The notes below the pieces were generated by a model, which was not told the DNA's origin, did no database searches, and saw nothing but the letters and a program-made list of their open reading frames with translations. Below are positions 14,875 through 22,959 of a DNA stretch of 62,662 nucleotides, in pieces (positions within the stretch are counted from its first letter, which is position 1; each line of letters begins with the position of its first letter). Origin of the DNA: CAYJXJ01 sp964374095 (lineage in GTDB: Bacteria; Elusimicrobiota; Elusimicrobia; UBA1565; UBA9628); NCBI GenBank assembly GCA_964374095.1, contig CAYJXJ010000004.1, positions 1 through 62,662 of the forward strand. Reading direction: 5' to 3'. Position numbers and translations under genes: made by a program.

Positions 14875-16991
14875 AGCCAAGCCTGAGAGCCGCTCGCTCC
14901 GCCGGCGCCGTCGTCGTCCAGAAATCCCGGCCCCGCCCGGATATGAAGGGGCTTTTTCGCGCCATGCTGCGAATCCGCATGATCGAGGAGAAAATCGCCG
15001 CGCTCTACCCGGAGCAGGAGATGCGCTGCCCGGTGCATCTCTCCATCGGCCAAGAGGCCACGGCCGTCGGAGTCTGCGCCGCCCTGCGGTCCTCGGATCT
15101 CGTCATGAGCAGCCACCGCTCGCACGGCCACTTCCTGGCCAAGGGCGGCGACTTGAAATCCATGCTGGCCGAGCTCTACGGCAAGCGCACGGGCTGCGCC
15201 GGCGGCAAGGGCGGGTCCATGCATTTCGTCGACCGGCCCGCGGGTTTCCTGGGGGCGACCCCCATCGTCGGGAGCACCATCCCCATCGCGGTCGGCGCGG
15301 CCCTCGCCGCGGCGCGCCGCGGCGAGGATCGGGTCGTCGTGGCCTTCTTCGGCGAGGCCGCGACGGAGGAGGGCGTGTTCCACGAGGCCGTCAATTTCGC
15401 GGCCCTCCACAAGCTTCGGGTGGTCTTTGCCTGCGAGAACAACCTCTACTCCGTCTACTCGCCCCTGTCCGTGCGCCAACCCGGAGGCCGGAGCGTCTCC
15501 GACCTCGCCCGCGGGCACGGACTCAAGACCCTCTCTTGCGAAGGCAACGACGTGATCGCCGTGTCCGAAACCTCCGCCGAGGCCGTCCGGTCGGCCCGGT
15601 CGGGAGCCGGCCCGGTCTTTATCGAGATGTCGACCTATCGCTGGCGCGAGCACTGCGGCGCCAACTACGACAACAATATCGGCTACCGCGAGGAAGCCGA
15701 ATTCCTCGCATGGAAGGAGAAATGCCCCGTCTCGGCGTTCCAAAAGCGGGGGTTCGACGAGGGTTGGCTGACGCCGCCCCAGCTCTCGGCCATGGAACGG
15801 GAGCTTTCCCTGGAGATTTCGGAGGCCGTTCGCTTCGCCAAGGACAGCCCCTTTCCCGGCCCGGAGGAGCTCATGAACCGGGTCTACGCTCCGGCGGACG
15901 CGGCTCCCGCCGCGGCTTCAGGGAGGAAGGGAGCGAAAGGGACGCGGGAACTGCGGTTCTTCGAAGCCCTGCGCGAGGCGACCGAACTGGCCATGGAGGC
16001 GGATCCTTCGGTCTATGTCATGGGGCTCGGGGTGCCCGATCCCAAAGGCGTGTTTGGAACCACGCTGGGGCTGCAGCGAACATTCGGCGCGGACCGGGTC
16101 CTCGACATGCCCACCTCCGAGAACGGCATGACGGGGGTCGCCATCGGGTCGGCCCTCCTGGGCCTGAGGCCCATCCTCGTTCACCAACGCGGGGACTTCG
16201 CCATCCTCTCCATGGAGCAGTTGGTCAATCAAGCGGCCAAGTGGCATTCGATGTTCGACGGCAAGACGCGCGTGCCCCTCGTCGTGCGCATGGTCGTGGG
16301 CCGGGGCTGGGGGCAGGGCGCGCAGCATTCCCAGAGCCTCCAAAGCTGGTTCGCCCACATCCCGGGGCTCAAGGTCGTCATGCCCTCCACCCCCTCCGAC
16401 GCCAAGGGGCTGCTGCTCTCCTCCATCTGGGACGGCAATCCGGTCATCTTCATCGAACACCGCTGGCTGCACGGCGTCCGCGGCCCCGTCCCGGAGGGGC
16501 TCACCCTCGAGCCTCTCGGCAAGGCTCGCGTGCTGCGGCCGGGGCGTGACGTGACGCTCCTGGGGGTTTCCTACATGACGCTGGAATCCCTGCGCGCCGC
16601 CGAGTACCTCGCGGCCGAGGGAGTGGACGCCGAGGTGGTGGATGTTAGGACCGTGCGGCCTCTTGATGAAGCGGCGATACTAATCTCGTTGCGAAAGACA
16701 GGAAGGCTGATCGTGGCCGACACTGGTTGGCTGACGGCAGGTTTCGCGGCCGAGGCTATTGCCGTGGCGGCTGAGAAGGGCTTCGCATCATTGCAGGCGC
16801 CGCCACGGCGGCTAGGGCTGTCGGACTGTCCCGTCCCATCGACGCCGGCCCTGGCCAATCTCTGCTACCCGCACGCCTGGGACATCGCCGTCGCGGCCTT
16901 GGAGACCTTGGGGCGCAAGCCCAAAGCCGCGCCGCCCAAGCCCACGGGCCCGTTGGACGTGCCCGATCCGTCCTTCACGGGGCCCTTCTGA
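14871..16991 (+). CDS. Fused E1-alpha/E1-beta thiamine-diphosphate 2-oxoacid dehydrogenase-like enzyme
   Basis: 706 residues. The alpha half (about 25-345) contains SSHRSHGHFLAKGG, GCAGGKGGSMHFVD and the TPP/metal motif GEAATEEGVFHEAVNFA through ACENNLYSVYSP. The beta half (about 360-690) contains VMGLGVPDPKGVFGTT, TSENGMTGVAIGSALLG and GRGWGQGAQHSQSLQSWF. Subunits normally encoded separately are joined, and no E2 or E3 gene is nearby. It may decarboxylate an oxoacid and transfer the carbon unit to a sugar rather than to lipoamide; that is inference. GTG at 14871 overlaps the previous stop; ATG at 14943 is an alternative. The 16630-16800 stretch has lower GC. Confidence 0.88.
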   Translation: MKPSLRAARSAGAVVVQKSRPRPDMKGLFRAMLRIRMIEEKIAALYPEQEMRCPVHLSIGQEATAVGVCAALRSSDLVMSSHRSHGHFLAKGGDLKSMLAELYGKRTGCAGGKGGSMHFVDRPAGFLGATPIVGSTIPIAVGAALAAARRGEDRVVVAFFGEAATEEGVFHEAVNFAALHKLRVVFACENNLYSVYSPLSVRQPGGRSVSDLARGHGLKTLSCEGNDVIAVSETSAEAVRSARSGAGPVFIEMSTYRWREHCGANYDNNIGYREEAEFLAWKEKCPVSAFQKRGFDEGWLTPPQLSAMERELSLEISEAVRFAKDSPFPGPEELMNRVYAPADAAPAAASGRKGAKGTRELRFFEALREATELAMEADPSVYVMGLGVPDPKGVFGTTLGLQRTFGADRVLDMPTSENGMTGVAIGSALLGLRPILVHQRGDFAILSMEQLVNQAAKWHSMFDGKTRVPLVVRMVVGRGWGQGAQHSQSLQSWFAHIPGLKVVMPSTPSDAKGLLLSSIWDGNPVIFIEHRWLHGVRGPVPEGLTLEPLGKARVLRPGRDVTLLGVSYMTLESLRAAEYLAAEGVDAEVVDVRTVRPLDEAAILISLRKTGRLIVADTGWLTAGFAAEAIAVAAEKGFASLQAPPRRLGLSDCPVPSTPALANLCYPHAWDIAVAALETLGRKPKAAPPKPTGPLDVPDPSFTGPF

Positions 16992-17041
16992 TGAATCGCG
17001 TATCAGCTCCCTTGCGAGGGATGGCCCCGGCCGGTCACCTC

Positions 17042-17063
17042 GAACTCCGCCCGGGCGGAGTTC
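17042..17063. repeat. Perfect 22-bp palindrome in an operon gap
   Basis: The half-site GAACTCCGCCC is followed directly by its exact reverse complement. It lies in the only gap of about 100 bp (16992-17094) in this otherwise overlapping stretch. It could act as a transcript hairpin, a protein-binding site, or be a relative of the dispersed palindromes at 19.4 and 24.1 kb, whose arms also begin GAACTC or GACTC. Confidence 0.8.
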
Positions 17064-17094
17064 ACCAGGCCTGCCCCCGGGTCCGGGTCCCCCG

Positions 17095-18213
17095 ATGAAG
17101 GCTCTCTCGGCCCGCAAGGTTCCTTACGTGGACCTCGCGGCTCAGCACGCCCCGCTGCGAGAGGAGCTCCTGGAAGCCGCGGGGCGGGTGATTTCGCACG
17201 GCCAGTTCATACTCGGCCCGGAGGTCGCGCGGTTCGAGGAGCGATTCGCCAAGCTCTGCCGGACGCGCTACGCCGTGGGCGTGGCCAACGGGACCGACGC
17301 CCTGGGGCTGGCCCTGCGGGCGCTGGGCATCGGGCCGGGAGACGAGGTCATTACCGCGCCCAACTCCTTCGTGGCCTCGGCCTCGGCCGTCGCTCTCGTC
17401 GGGGCGCGGCCGGTATTTTCCGACGTCGGGCCGGACTATAATCTCGATCCCAAGGCGGTCGAACGCGCGGTGACGTCGCGCACAAAGGCCATCCTCCCCG
17501 TCCACCTCACGGGAAGGCCGGCGGACATGGACGCTCTCATGGGGCTCGCCAAGGCCAATGGCCTGCGCGTCGTGGAAGACTGCGCGCAGGCCGTGCTCGC
17601 CGAGTACAAGGGCCGCCGCGTCGGCTCCTTCGGGAGCTTCGGCGCCTTCAGCCTCCACCCTCTCAAAACCTTGAACGCCTGCGGCGACGGCGGCGTTCTC
17701 ACCACCAACGACGAAGGCCTCTACCGAAAAGCCCTGGCCCTGCGCAACATCGGGTTGGAGACGCGGGATCGGTGCGTGGCCTGGTCCGGGAACAGCCGCC
17801 TGGATACGATCCAGGCGGCATTCCTGCTGGTAAAGCTCAAGCACCTCGAAAAATGGACGGAAGCGAGGCAAAAAAACGCGGCCTACTATCAGAAGGCCCT
17901 CGACGGAGTCGAAGGCCTGATCATCCCGACGGACCGACCCCATGAGAAAGCCGTTTTTCATACGTTTGTCGTGATGTCCGAGCGCCGGGACGCCCTCAAA
18001 GCGTTCCTGGCGGAACGCGGCATCGGGACCTCGATCCACTACCCCGTGCCGATCCATCTTCAGCCCGCGGCGGCGGCGTTGGGCTACAAGGCCGGGGATT
18101 TCCCCCAAGCGGAGCGGCAGGCCCGGCGCATACTGAGCCTTCCCGCGCACCACGAACTCTCCGAAGAGGACCTCGCCGCGGTCGCCGCCGCGGTCCGGGA
18201 GTTCCACCGATGA
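17095..18213 (+). CDS. DegT/DnrJ/EryC1/StrS family sugar aminotransferase 1
   Basis: 372 residues, typical length. PLP motifs are in order: GVANGTDALGLALRALGIGPGDEV, VEDCAQAVLAEY and the Schiff-base lysine K191 in SLHPLKTLNACGDGG. The enzyme transaminates keto-sugars bound to nucleotides, using glutamate or glutamine. It begins after a 103-bp gap with a palindrome and is coupled (ATGA) to a second aminotransferase. The tandem pair suggests either two amino groups on one sugar or two different sugars. Confidence 0.93.
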   Translation: MKALSARKVPYVDLAAQHAPLREELLEAAGRVISHGQFILGPEVARFEERFAKLCRTRYAVGVANGTDALGLALRALGIGPGDEVITAPNSFVASASAVALVGARPVFSDVGPDYNLDPKAVERAVTSRTKAILPVHLTGRPADMDALMGLAKANGLRVVEDCAQAVLAEYKGRRVGSFGSFGAFSLHPLKTLNACGDGGVLTTNDEGLYRKALALRNIGLETRDRCVAWSGNSRLDTIQAAFLLVKLKHLEKWTEARQKNAAYYQKALDGVEGLIIPTDRPHEKAVFHTFVVMSERRDALKAFLAERGIGTSIHYPVPIHLQPAAAALGYKAGDFPQAERQARRILSLPAHHELSEEDLAAVAAAVREFHR

Positions 18214-19406
18214 GCGTCGCGATGGGCAAGGGCCCAGCGTCCCCGAAGGGCGGCCGTTCTCCGATCCCGAAGGGGGCCGCGGCCCGCGGGACAGTGCGCG
18301 TGCCCTTCTCCTACCTCGACCGCCAGTTCGCCGACGTCGAGGCCACCCTCAAGGAACTGGGGGCCTTCGTGCGCACCGGGGACTTCACGCTCGGGCGGCC
18401 GCTCCAAGAGTTCGAAGCGGGCTTCGCCAATCTCCTCGGACACCCCCACGCCGTCGGCGTCGGGACCGGGACCGACGCCCTGGCCCTCTCCCTCAAGGCC
18501 GTCGGCATCAAGGCGGGCGACGAGGTCATCACCACACCCATGACCTTCGTCGCCACCGTGGGCGCGATCGTCCAGGCCGGGGCCCGCCCGGTCTTCGTCG
18601 ACAGCGAGGAGGGCTTCGTCATCGACCCCGGCAAGGTCGAGGCGGCGATCACCCCCCGCACCCGCGCGCTCCTTCCCGTCCATTACACCGGAAACGTGGC
18701 GGACATGCCCGCCCTCGCCGAGATCGCGCGTCGGCGGGGACTCGCCATCGTCGAGGACGCCTGCCAATCCATCATGGGCGCCATCGACGGCAAGACCGTC
18801 GGCTCCTGGGGAGCGGCCGCGGGCTTCTCCCTGCATCCCTTGAAAAACCTCAATGTCTGGGGAGACGGGGGCGTGATCGTCACCCGCTCCAAGGAGCTCG
18901 CCGACTCCCTGAGGCTCCTGCGCAATCACGGCCTCACGGGCCGCGACGAGGTGGCGGTCTTCGGCGTCAACTCCCGCCTCGACACCCTCCAGGCCGTGAT
19001 CGGCAACCGCCTCCTGCCCCAGACCCCCTGGATCACCGAGCGCCGCATCCAGGTGGCCAAGCGCTACGACCAGGCCTTCGCGGGGCTGGCCGGCGAGGTC
19101 GACGTCCCGCCCCGCCGCCGCGGGGTCCGGCATGTCTTTCACCTGTACCTACTGCGAGCCAGGCGCCGGGACGCCTTGCTCGCCTTCCTGCAGGACCAGG
19201 GCATCGAAGCCAAGGTGCACTACCCCATTCCCATGCACCTGCAGAAAGCCAGCCGTCACCTGGGCTACGGCCCGGGTGACTTCCCCGTGTGCGAAGCCGA
19301 TTGCAAACGAATCCTTACCCTTCCAGCCCACCAGCATCTTACAGACGACGAAATCTCCTACGTGATCGACACGGTCAAGACCTTCTGCAAAAAGGGCGGC
19401 CGATGA
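18210..19406 (+). CDS. DegT/DnrJ/EryC1/StrS family sugar aminotransferase 2
   Basis: 398 residues, with a basic leader of about 27 residues before VPFSYLDRQF. GVGTGTDALALSLKAVGIKAGDEV, VEDACQSIMG and the PLP lysine K212 in SLHPLKNLNVWGDGG define the family. It is a clear paralogue of the preceding gene, but many active-site-flanking residues differ, so the copies have diverged in function. ATG overlaps the previous stop. A dispersed palindrome follows its stop codon. Confidence 0.93.
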   Translation: MSVAMGKGPASPKGGRSPIPKGAAARGTVRVPFSYLDRQFADVEATLKELGAFVRTGDFTLGRPLQEFEAGFANLLGHPHAVGVGTGTDALALSLKAVGIKAGDEVITTPMTFVATVGAIVQAGARPVFVDSEEGFVIDPGKVEAAITPRTRALLPVHYTGNVADMPALAEIARRRGLAIVEDACQSIMGAIDGKTVGSWGAAAGFSLHPLKNLNVWGDGGVIVTRSKELADSLRLLRNHGLTGRDEVAVFGVNSRLDTLQAVIGNRLLPQTPWITERRIQVAKRYDQAFAGLAGEVDVPPRRRGVRHVFHLYLLRARRRDALLAFLQDQGIEAKVHYPIPMHLQKASRHLGYGPGDFPVCEADCKRILTLPAHQHLTDDEISYVIDTVKTFCKKGGR

Positions 19407-19415
19407 GGCGCCAGG

Positions 19416-19443
19416 CTTGTAGGACTCGGTCCAGGACCGAGTC
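19416..19443. repeat. Dispersed palindromic element, copy 1 (REP-like)
   Basis: CTTGTAG precedes an imperfect palindrome with arms GACTCGGTCC and GGACCGAGTC around a single central A (arms 19423-19432 and 19434-19443). A second copy lies at 24134-24160, matching at 26 of 27 positions. This copy separates two co-directional genes by 52 bp. Confidence 0.85.
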
Positions 19444-19458
19444 GGCGCCAAGACTGCC

Positions 19459-20487
19459 ATGAGCCCCCGGAATCGATACCTGGTCATCGGCTCCAACTGC
19501 TTCACCGGAAGCCACATCGTCGACGCCCTCCGCGGCCAACCCGGGGCCCAGGTCGTCGGGGTCAGCCGCGCCCCTGAATACAAGCCGCTCTACCTGCCTT
19601 ATGCCGCCCGCCGGCGGGAGGGCTGGGAGTTCCGTCAAATCGACTTCGTGCGCGAACCCGAACGGCTGTTATCCCTGCTCGACGAAGTCCGCCCCCAGGT
19701 CGTCATCCACGTCGCGGCCTTGAGCGAGGTGGCCCTGAGCCACGAGCTCCCGCTCGAGTATTTCGAGACCAACACCGTGGGCACCGTGCGCCTCTGCGAT
19801 CACCTGCGGCGGCGGGACTATCTCGAGCGCTACGTCCACATCTCCTCGGCGGAGATATTCGGCTCCACGCTCAAGCCCGTCGACGAGAGCGCCCGCTTCG
19901 ACCCCACGACCCCCTACGCGGTCTCCAAGGCCGCGGCCGACATGTACCTGCACAGCCTCATGCGCAACTTCAATTTTCCAGCTATCCTCATCCGCTCGAC
20001 CAACGTCTACGGCCGCCACCAGAAGCTCTACAAGATCATCCCGCGGACGGCGATCTATCTGAAGATGGGAAAGACGATCGAGCTGCACGGCGGGGGAACG
20101 GCCAAAAAATCCTTCATCCATGTCCGAGACGTCGTCGCGGGGCTGATGCTCGCTCTCGAGAAAGGCGCGCCCGGGACCTATCACTTCAGCGTGCCCAGTT
20201 CGCGCACGGTCGCAGACGTGGTACGGCTCGTCTGCGACTGCTTAGGCCGGGACTTCTCCGGGGCGGTCCAGGCCGTGGGCGAGCGCCTCGGGCAGGACTC
20301 GCGCTACGAACTCGACTGCGGCAAGGCCGCCCGCGAGCTCGGCTGGTCGCCCCGGATATCGCTTGAGGACGGAGTCAAGGAGACCATCGCCTGGATCGAG
20401 GCGAATTGGGAAGAGGTGCGGCGCGAGCCGCTCACCTACATCCACAGCAGCTCGCGGCTCGCGCCCGAGGGAGCCTTGCGTGGCTGA
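19459..20487 (+). CDS. dTDP-glucose 4,6-dehydratase-like SDR
   Basis: 342 residues. The cofactor loop reads VIGSNCFTGSHIVDAL, an unusual variant of the usual GGxGFIG, followed by VIHVAALSEVALSHELPLEYF, HISSAEIFGS and active-site Y153-x3-K157 in TPYAVSKAAADMYLHS. IRSTNVYGRHQKLYKIIPR is typical of RmlB-like enzymes. It probably acts on an NDP-hexose. It starts 52 bp after the aminotransferase, past the palindrome, and its end overlaps the radical SAM gene by 8 nt. Confidence 0.87.
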   Translation: MSPRNRYLVIGSNCFTGSHIVDALRGQPGAQVVGVSRAPEYKPLYLPYAARRREGWEFRQIDFVREPERLLSLLDEVRPQVVIHVAALSEVALSHELPLEYFETNTVGTVRLCDHLRRRDYLERYVHISSAEIFGSTLKPVDESARFDPTTPYAVSKAAADMYLHSLMRNFNFPAILIRSTNVYGRHQKLYKIIPRTAIYLKMGKTIELHGGGTAKKSFIHVRDVVAGLMLALEKGAPGTYHFSVPSSRTVADVVRLVCDCLGRDFSGAVQAVGERLGQDSRYELDCGKAARELGWSPRISLEDGVKETIAWIEANWEEVRREPLTYIHSSSRLAPEGALRG

Positions 20488-22306
20488 AGCCGCGACGGCC
20501 GTCGCAACCGATGCCTTTGGAGAGTTCCTTGGAAGCCTGAAAATCCGGGTTCCCAAGGAGTTGGTGCTGATAAATCCCCCCCTGGTCCCCGAGGACGCCT
20601 TCGACGTGGCCATCGCCCGCAACCGCGGCTACTACGCCTTCCCCCCCAACGGCCTGCTTTACCTATGCGCGGTCGCGCGCAAGGTCCTGCCCGACATCCG
20701 CCTCAAGGTCATCGACCTCAACTACGAGCTCCTCCGCCGGGCGCGGTCCGACGATTTCACCTACGGCGTCTGGCGGGACATCCTGCGCCGGGAGCTTTCG
20801 GACTGCGACGCCCCGCACGTCGGCGTCACGTGCATGTTCGGAGCCACCAAGGTGGGCTTCCTCGAGGTCACCAAATGGCTTCGCGCCGAGTATCCGGAGG
20901 TCCCCATACTCTGCGGCGGAGTCCAGGCCACCTACGACTTCAAGGAGCTTCTGGGGGCCGGGGCCTGCGACATCGTGGTCCGCCGCGAGGGAGAACTGCA
21001 ATTCGAAGCTTTCCTTGAGCGCTGCAAGGACCCCAACTCCGCCGCCCTGCCGACGGGCGCGGCCTTCCGGCACGAGAGGCGCATATTCGAGCTTGGGGAA
21101 GCCGCGGGCGAGGCCTCCGCGGACTGGGATATCCGGCCCTACTACGAGCTCATCGACGTGTCGCGCTATCACGAGGTGGGCTCGCTGGCCGCCTTCTCGC
21201 GCTTCAACGGGGCCGACAAGCCCTTCGCCACGGTTCTCACCCGGCGCGGGTGCCGCGCCCGCTGCACCTTCTGCACGGTCCGCGATTTCAACGGTTTCGG
21301 CGTGCGGGAACGGCCGGTCCAGAGCGTGGTCGATGAAATCACGTATCTCGTGCGGGAGCGCGGCATCCGCCAGATCGACTGGCTCGACGACGACCTGCTC
21401 TGGAACGCTTCCGGGGCCCTGGAGCTCTTCAACCGCCTGGCTACGGAGGTCCCGGAGCTCGAATGGATCTGCAATAACGGCCTCATCGCGGCCGCGATCT
21501 CCGACGACATCATGGACGGCATGGTCCGATCCGGCATGAAGGCCTTTAAAATAGGCATCGAGACCGGCAACGACGAGATGCTCCACGCCGTCAAGAAGCC
21601 CACCACCAAGGTCAAGCTTCGTATCCGCCGGCATCTCTTTCGCAAGTATCCCGAGGTCTTCGTCAGCGCCAACTTCATTTTGGGATTTCCCCGCGAGACC
21701 TTCGCCCAGATGCTCGACACCTACCGCTTCGCCAATGAGCTGCAGTGGGACTGGTCGAGCTTCTACATCTGCCAACCCCTGAAGGGCACCGAGATGTTCT
21801 CGGTCTGGCAGTCGATGGGCGACGAACGCTGTGACGTGGAAAGCTACGACAAGACCCTCAATCCCGGCCGGGCGGCGGCCCGGGGCGAGTTCGGCTACAA
21901 ATTCAAAGCCGGCGAGGAACACCCCATCCTCTCCGGGCGCGACGTGTTCAAGATATCCCCCGAGACGGCTCCCGACTCCGAGCAGCTCAAGGAGATTTGG
22001 TTCACGTTCAACCTCGTGGCCAATTTCCTCAACAACCCGAATTTCCTGCCCGGCGGCAACCCCGCCAAAATCGTCCGCTGGTTCGAGTCCATCGCCCACG
22101 CCTACCCCTACGACGCCTCCATGGCCGCGGCCCTGGCGCGCGGCTACCGGATGCTGGGCGACGAGGGGCGTTTCGCGGCCAACCACGAGAAGTTCCACGC
22201 CATCGTGCGGGAATCGTCATATTGGCGCCGCCGCCTGCAGGAATTCCCCGAGCTTGAGCGTTTGGCCTCGGGAGAAGAAGGGAGGTCCCCATGGGAGAAT
22301 TCGTAA
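20480..22306 (+). CDS. B12-binding-domain radical SAM enzyme
   Basis: 608 residues from GTG 20480. Residues about 30-200 form a cobalamin-binding-type Rossmann domain (VGVTCMFGATKVGFLEV, ILCGGVQATYD). The radical SAM domain begins with C258xxxC262xxC265 in RRGCRARCTFCTV and continues through WLDDDLLWN and FKIGIETGNDEML. The family includes BchE-, HpnJ- and methyltransferase-type enzymes that act at unactivated carbons. In a sugar cluster, C-methylation, ring alteration or deoxygenation is possible; the substrate cannot be deduced. The last 200 residues have no recognised domain. It overlaps the next methyltransferase by 16 nt. Confidence 0.88.
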   Translation: MAEAATAVATDAFGEFLGSLKIRVPKELVLINPPLVPEDAFDVAIARNRGYYAFPPNGLLYLCAVARKVLPDIRLKVIDLNYELLRRARSDDFTYGVWRDILRRELSDCDAPHVGVTCMFGATKVGFLEVTKWLRAEYPEVPILCGGVQATYDFKELLGAGACDIVVRREGELQFEAFLERCKDPNSAALPTGAAFRHERRIFELGEAAGEASADWDIRPYYELIDVSRYHEVGSLAAFSRFNGADKPFATVLTRRGCRARCTFCTVRDFNGFGVRERPVQSVVDEITYLVRERGIRQIDWLDDDLLWNASGALELFNRLATEVPELEWICNNGLIAAAISDDIMDGMVRSGMKAFKIGIETGNDEMLHAVKKPTTKVKLRIRRHLFRKYPEVFVSANFILGFPRETFAQMLDTYRFANELQWDWSSFYICQPLKGTEMFSVWQSMGDERCDVESYDKTLNPGRAAARGEFGYKFKAGEEHPILSGRDVFKISPETAPDSEQLKEIWFTFNLVANFLNNPNFLPGGNPAKIVRWFESIAHAYPYDASMAAALARGYRMLGDEGRFAANHEKFHAIVRESSYWRRRLQEFPELERLASGEEGRSPWENS

Positions 22307-22959
22307 ACCTGATCAAGGCGACGGTCAAATACTACGACGGCGCGCCCCGCAACATGGATCCCACCTTCGGGCACGGCTATTTCGACAACACCCGCGACAC
22401 CGGCTACGGCGGCTACCGCTACGACGGACGATGGTCCGCCGTAGCGGCCGCCGTTGTCGGCCGCTACAAACTCACTGCCGAGGCCTCGGTCCTGGACTTA
22501 GGCTGCGCGAAAGGCTTCTTCGTCGTCGATCTTTTAAAATCCGTCCCCGGCATCAAGGTCGTTGGTACGGACATCTCCGAATACGCCGTCGCCAACGCCC
22601 ATCCCGACGCCAAGCCCCACCTCAAGGTCGAGAGCGCCGACGACCTCGCCGGCTACGCGGACCGCCGATTCGACCTGATCTGCGCCATGAACACGATCCA
22701 CTTCCTCACGCCCGAGCGCGCCGAGCACGCCTTGCGCGAGATCGGCCGCATCGGCAAGGGCCGGGCCTTCGTGCAGGTGGACGCCTTCACCAACGAGACC
22801 GAGCGCGAACGGTTGCTGGCCTGGGCGCCCATCATCAAAACCGTCTACTCGGTCGACCAGTGGCTGGCCCTGTTCAAGAAGACCGGCTACCAGGGCGACT
22901 ACTGGTGGACCTTCGTTCGCCCCACCTCGGCCCAGCCCGCGCCCGTCCCCGCGACTTGA
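22291..22959 (+). CDS. Class I SAM-dependent methyltransferase
   Basis: 222 residues. SAM-binding motif VLDLGCAKGFFVVDLL at about 68-83, acidic VVGTDISEYAV and the post-motif FDLICAMNTIHFL define a class I methyltransferase. The N-terminal part (MDPTFGHGYFDNTRDTGYG) resembles small methyltransferases of polysaccharide clusters. Coupled to the radical SAM gene (16-nt overlap) and to the dehydrogenase that follows (TTGA). Acceptor unknown. Confidence 0.85.
   Translation: MGEFVNLIKATVKYYDGAPRNMDPTFGHGYFDNTRDTGYGGYRYDGRWSAVAAAVVGRYKLTAEASVLDLGCAKGFFVVDLLKSVPGIKVVGTDISEYAVANAHPDAKPHLKVESADDLAGYADRRFDLICAMNTIHFLTPERAEHALREIGRIGKGRAFVQVDAFTNETERERLLAWAPIIKTVYSVDQWLALFKKTGYQGDYWWTFVRPTSAQPAPVPAT

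Noticed and set aside
13006..14880. 624-codon open frame on the - strand opposite the nucleotidyltransferase-kinase fusion
   Set aside because: It mirrors a gene with clear motifs; the composition is low-complexity as expected from antisense GC-rich codons. The same applies to other long antisense frames, for example 7013-8608 and 20663-22198.
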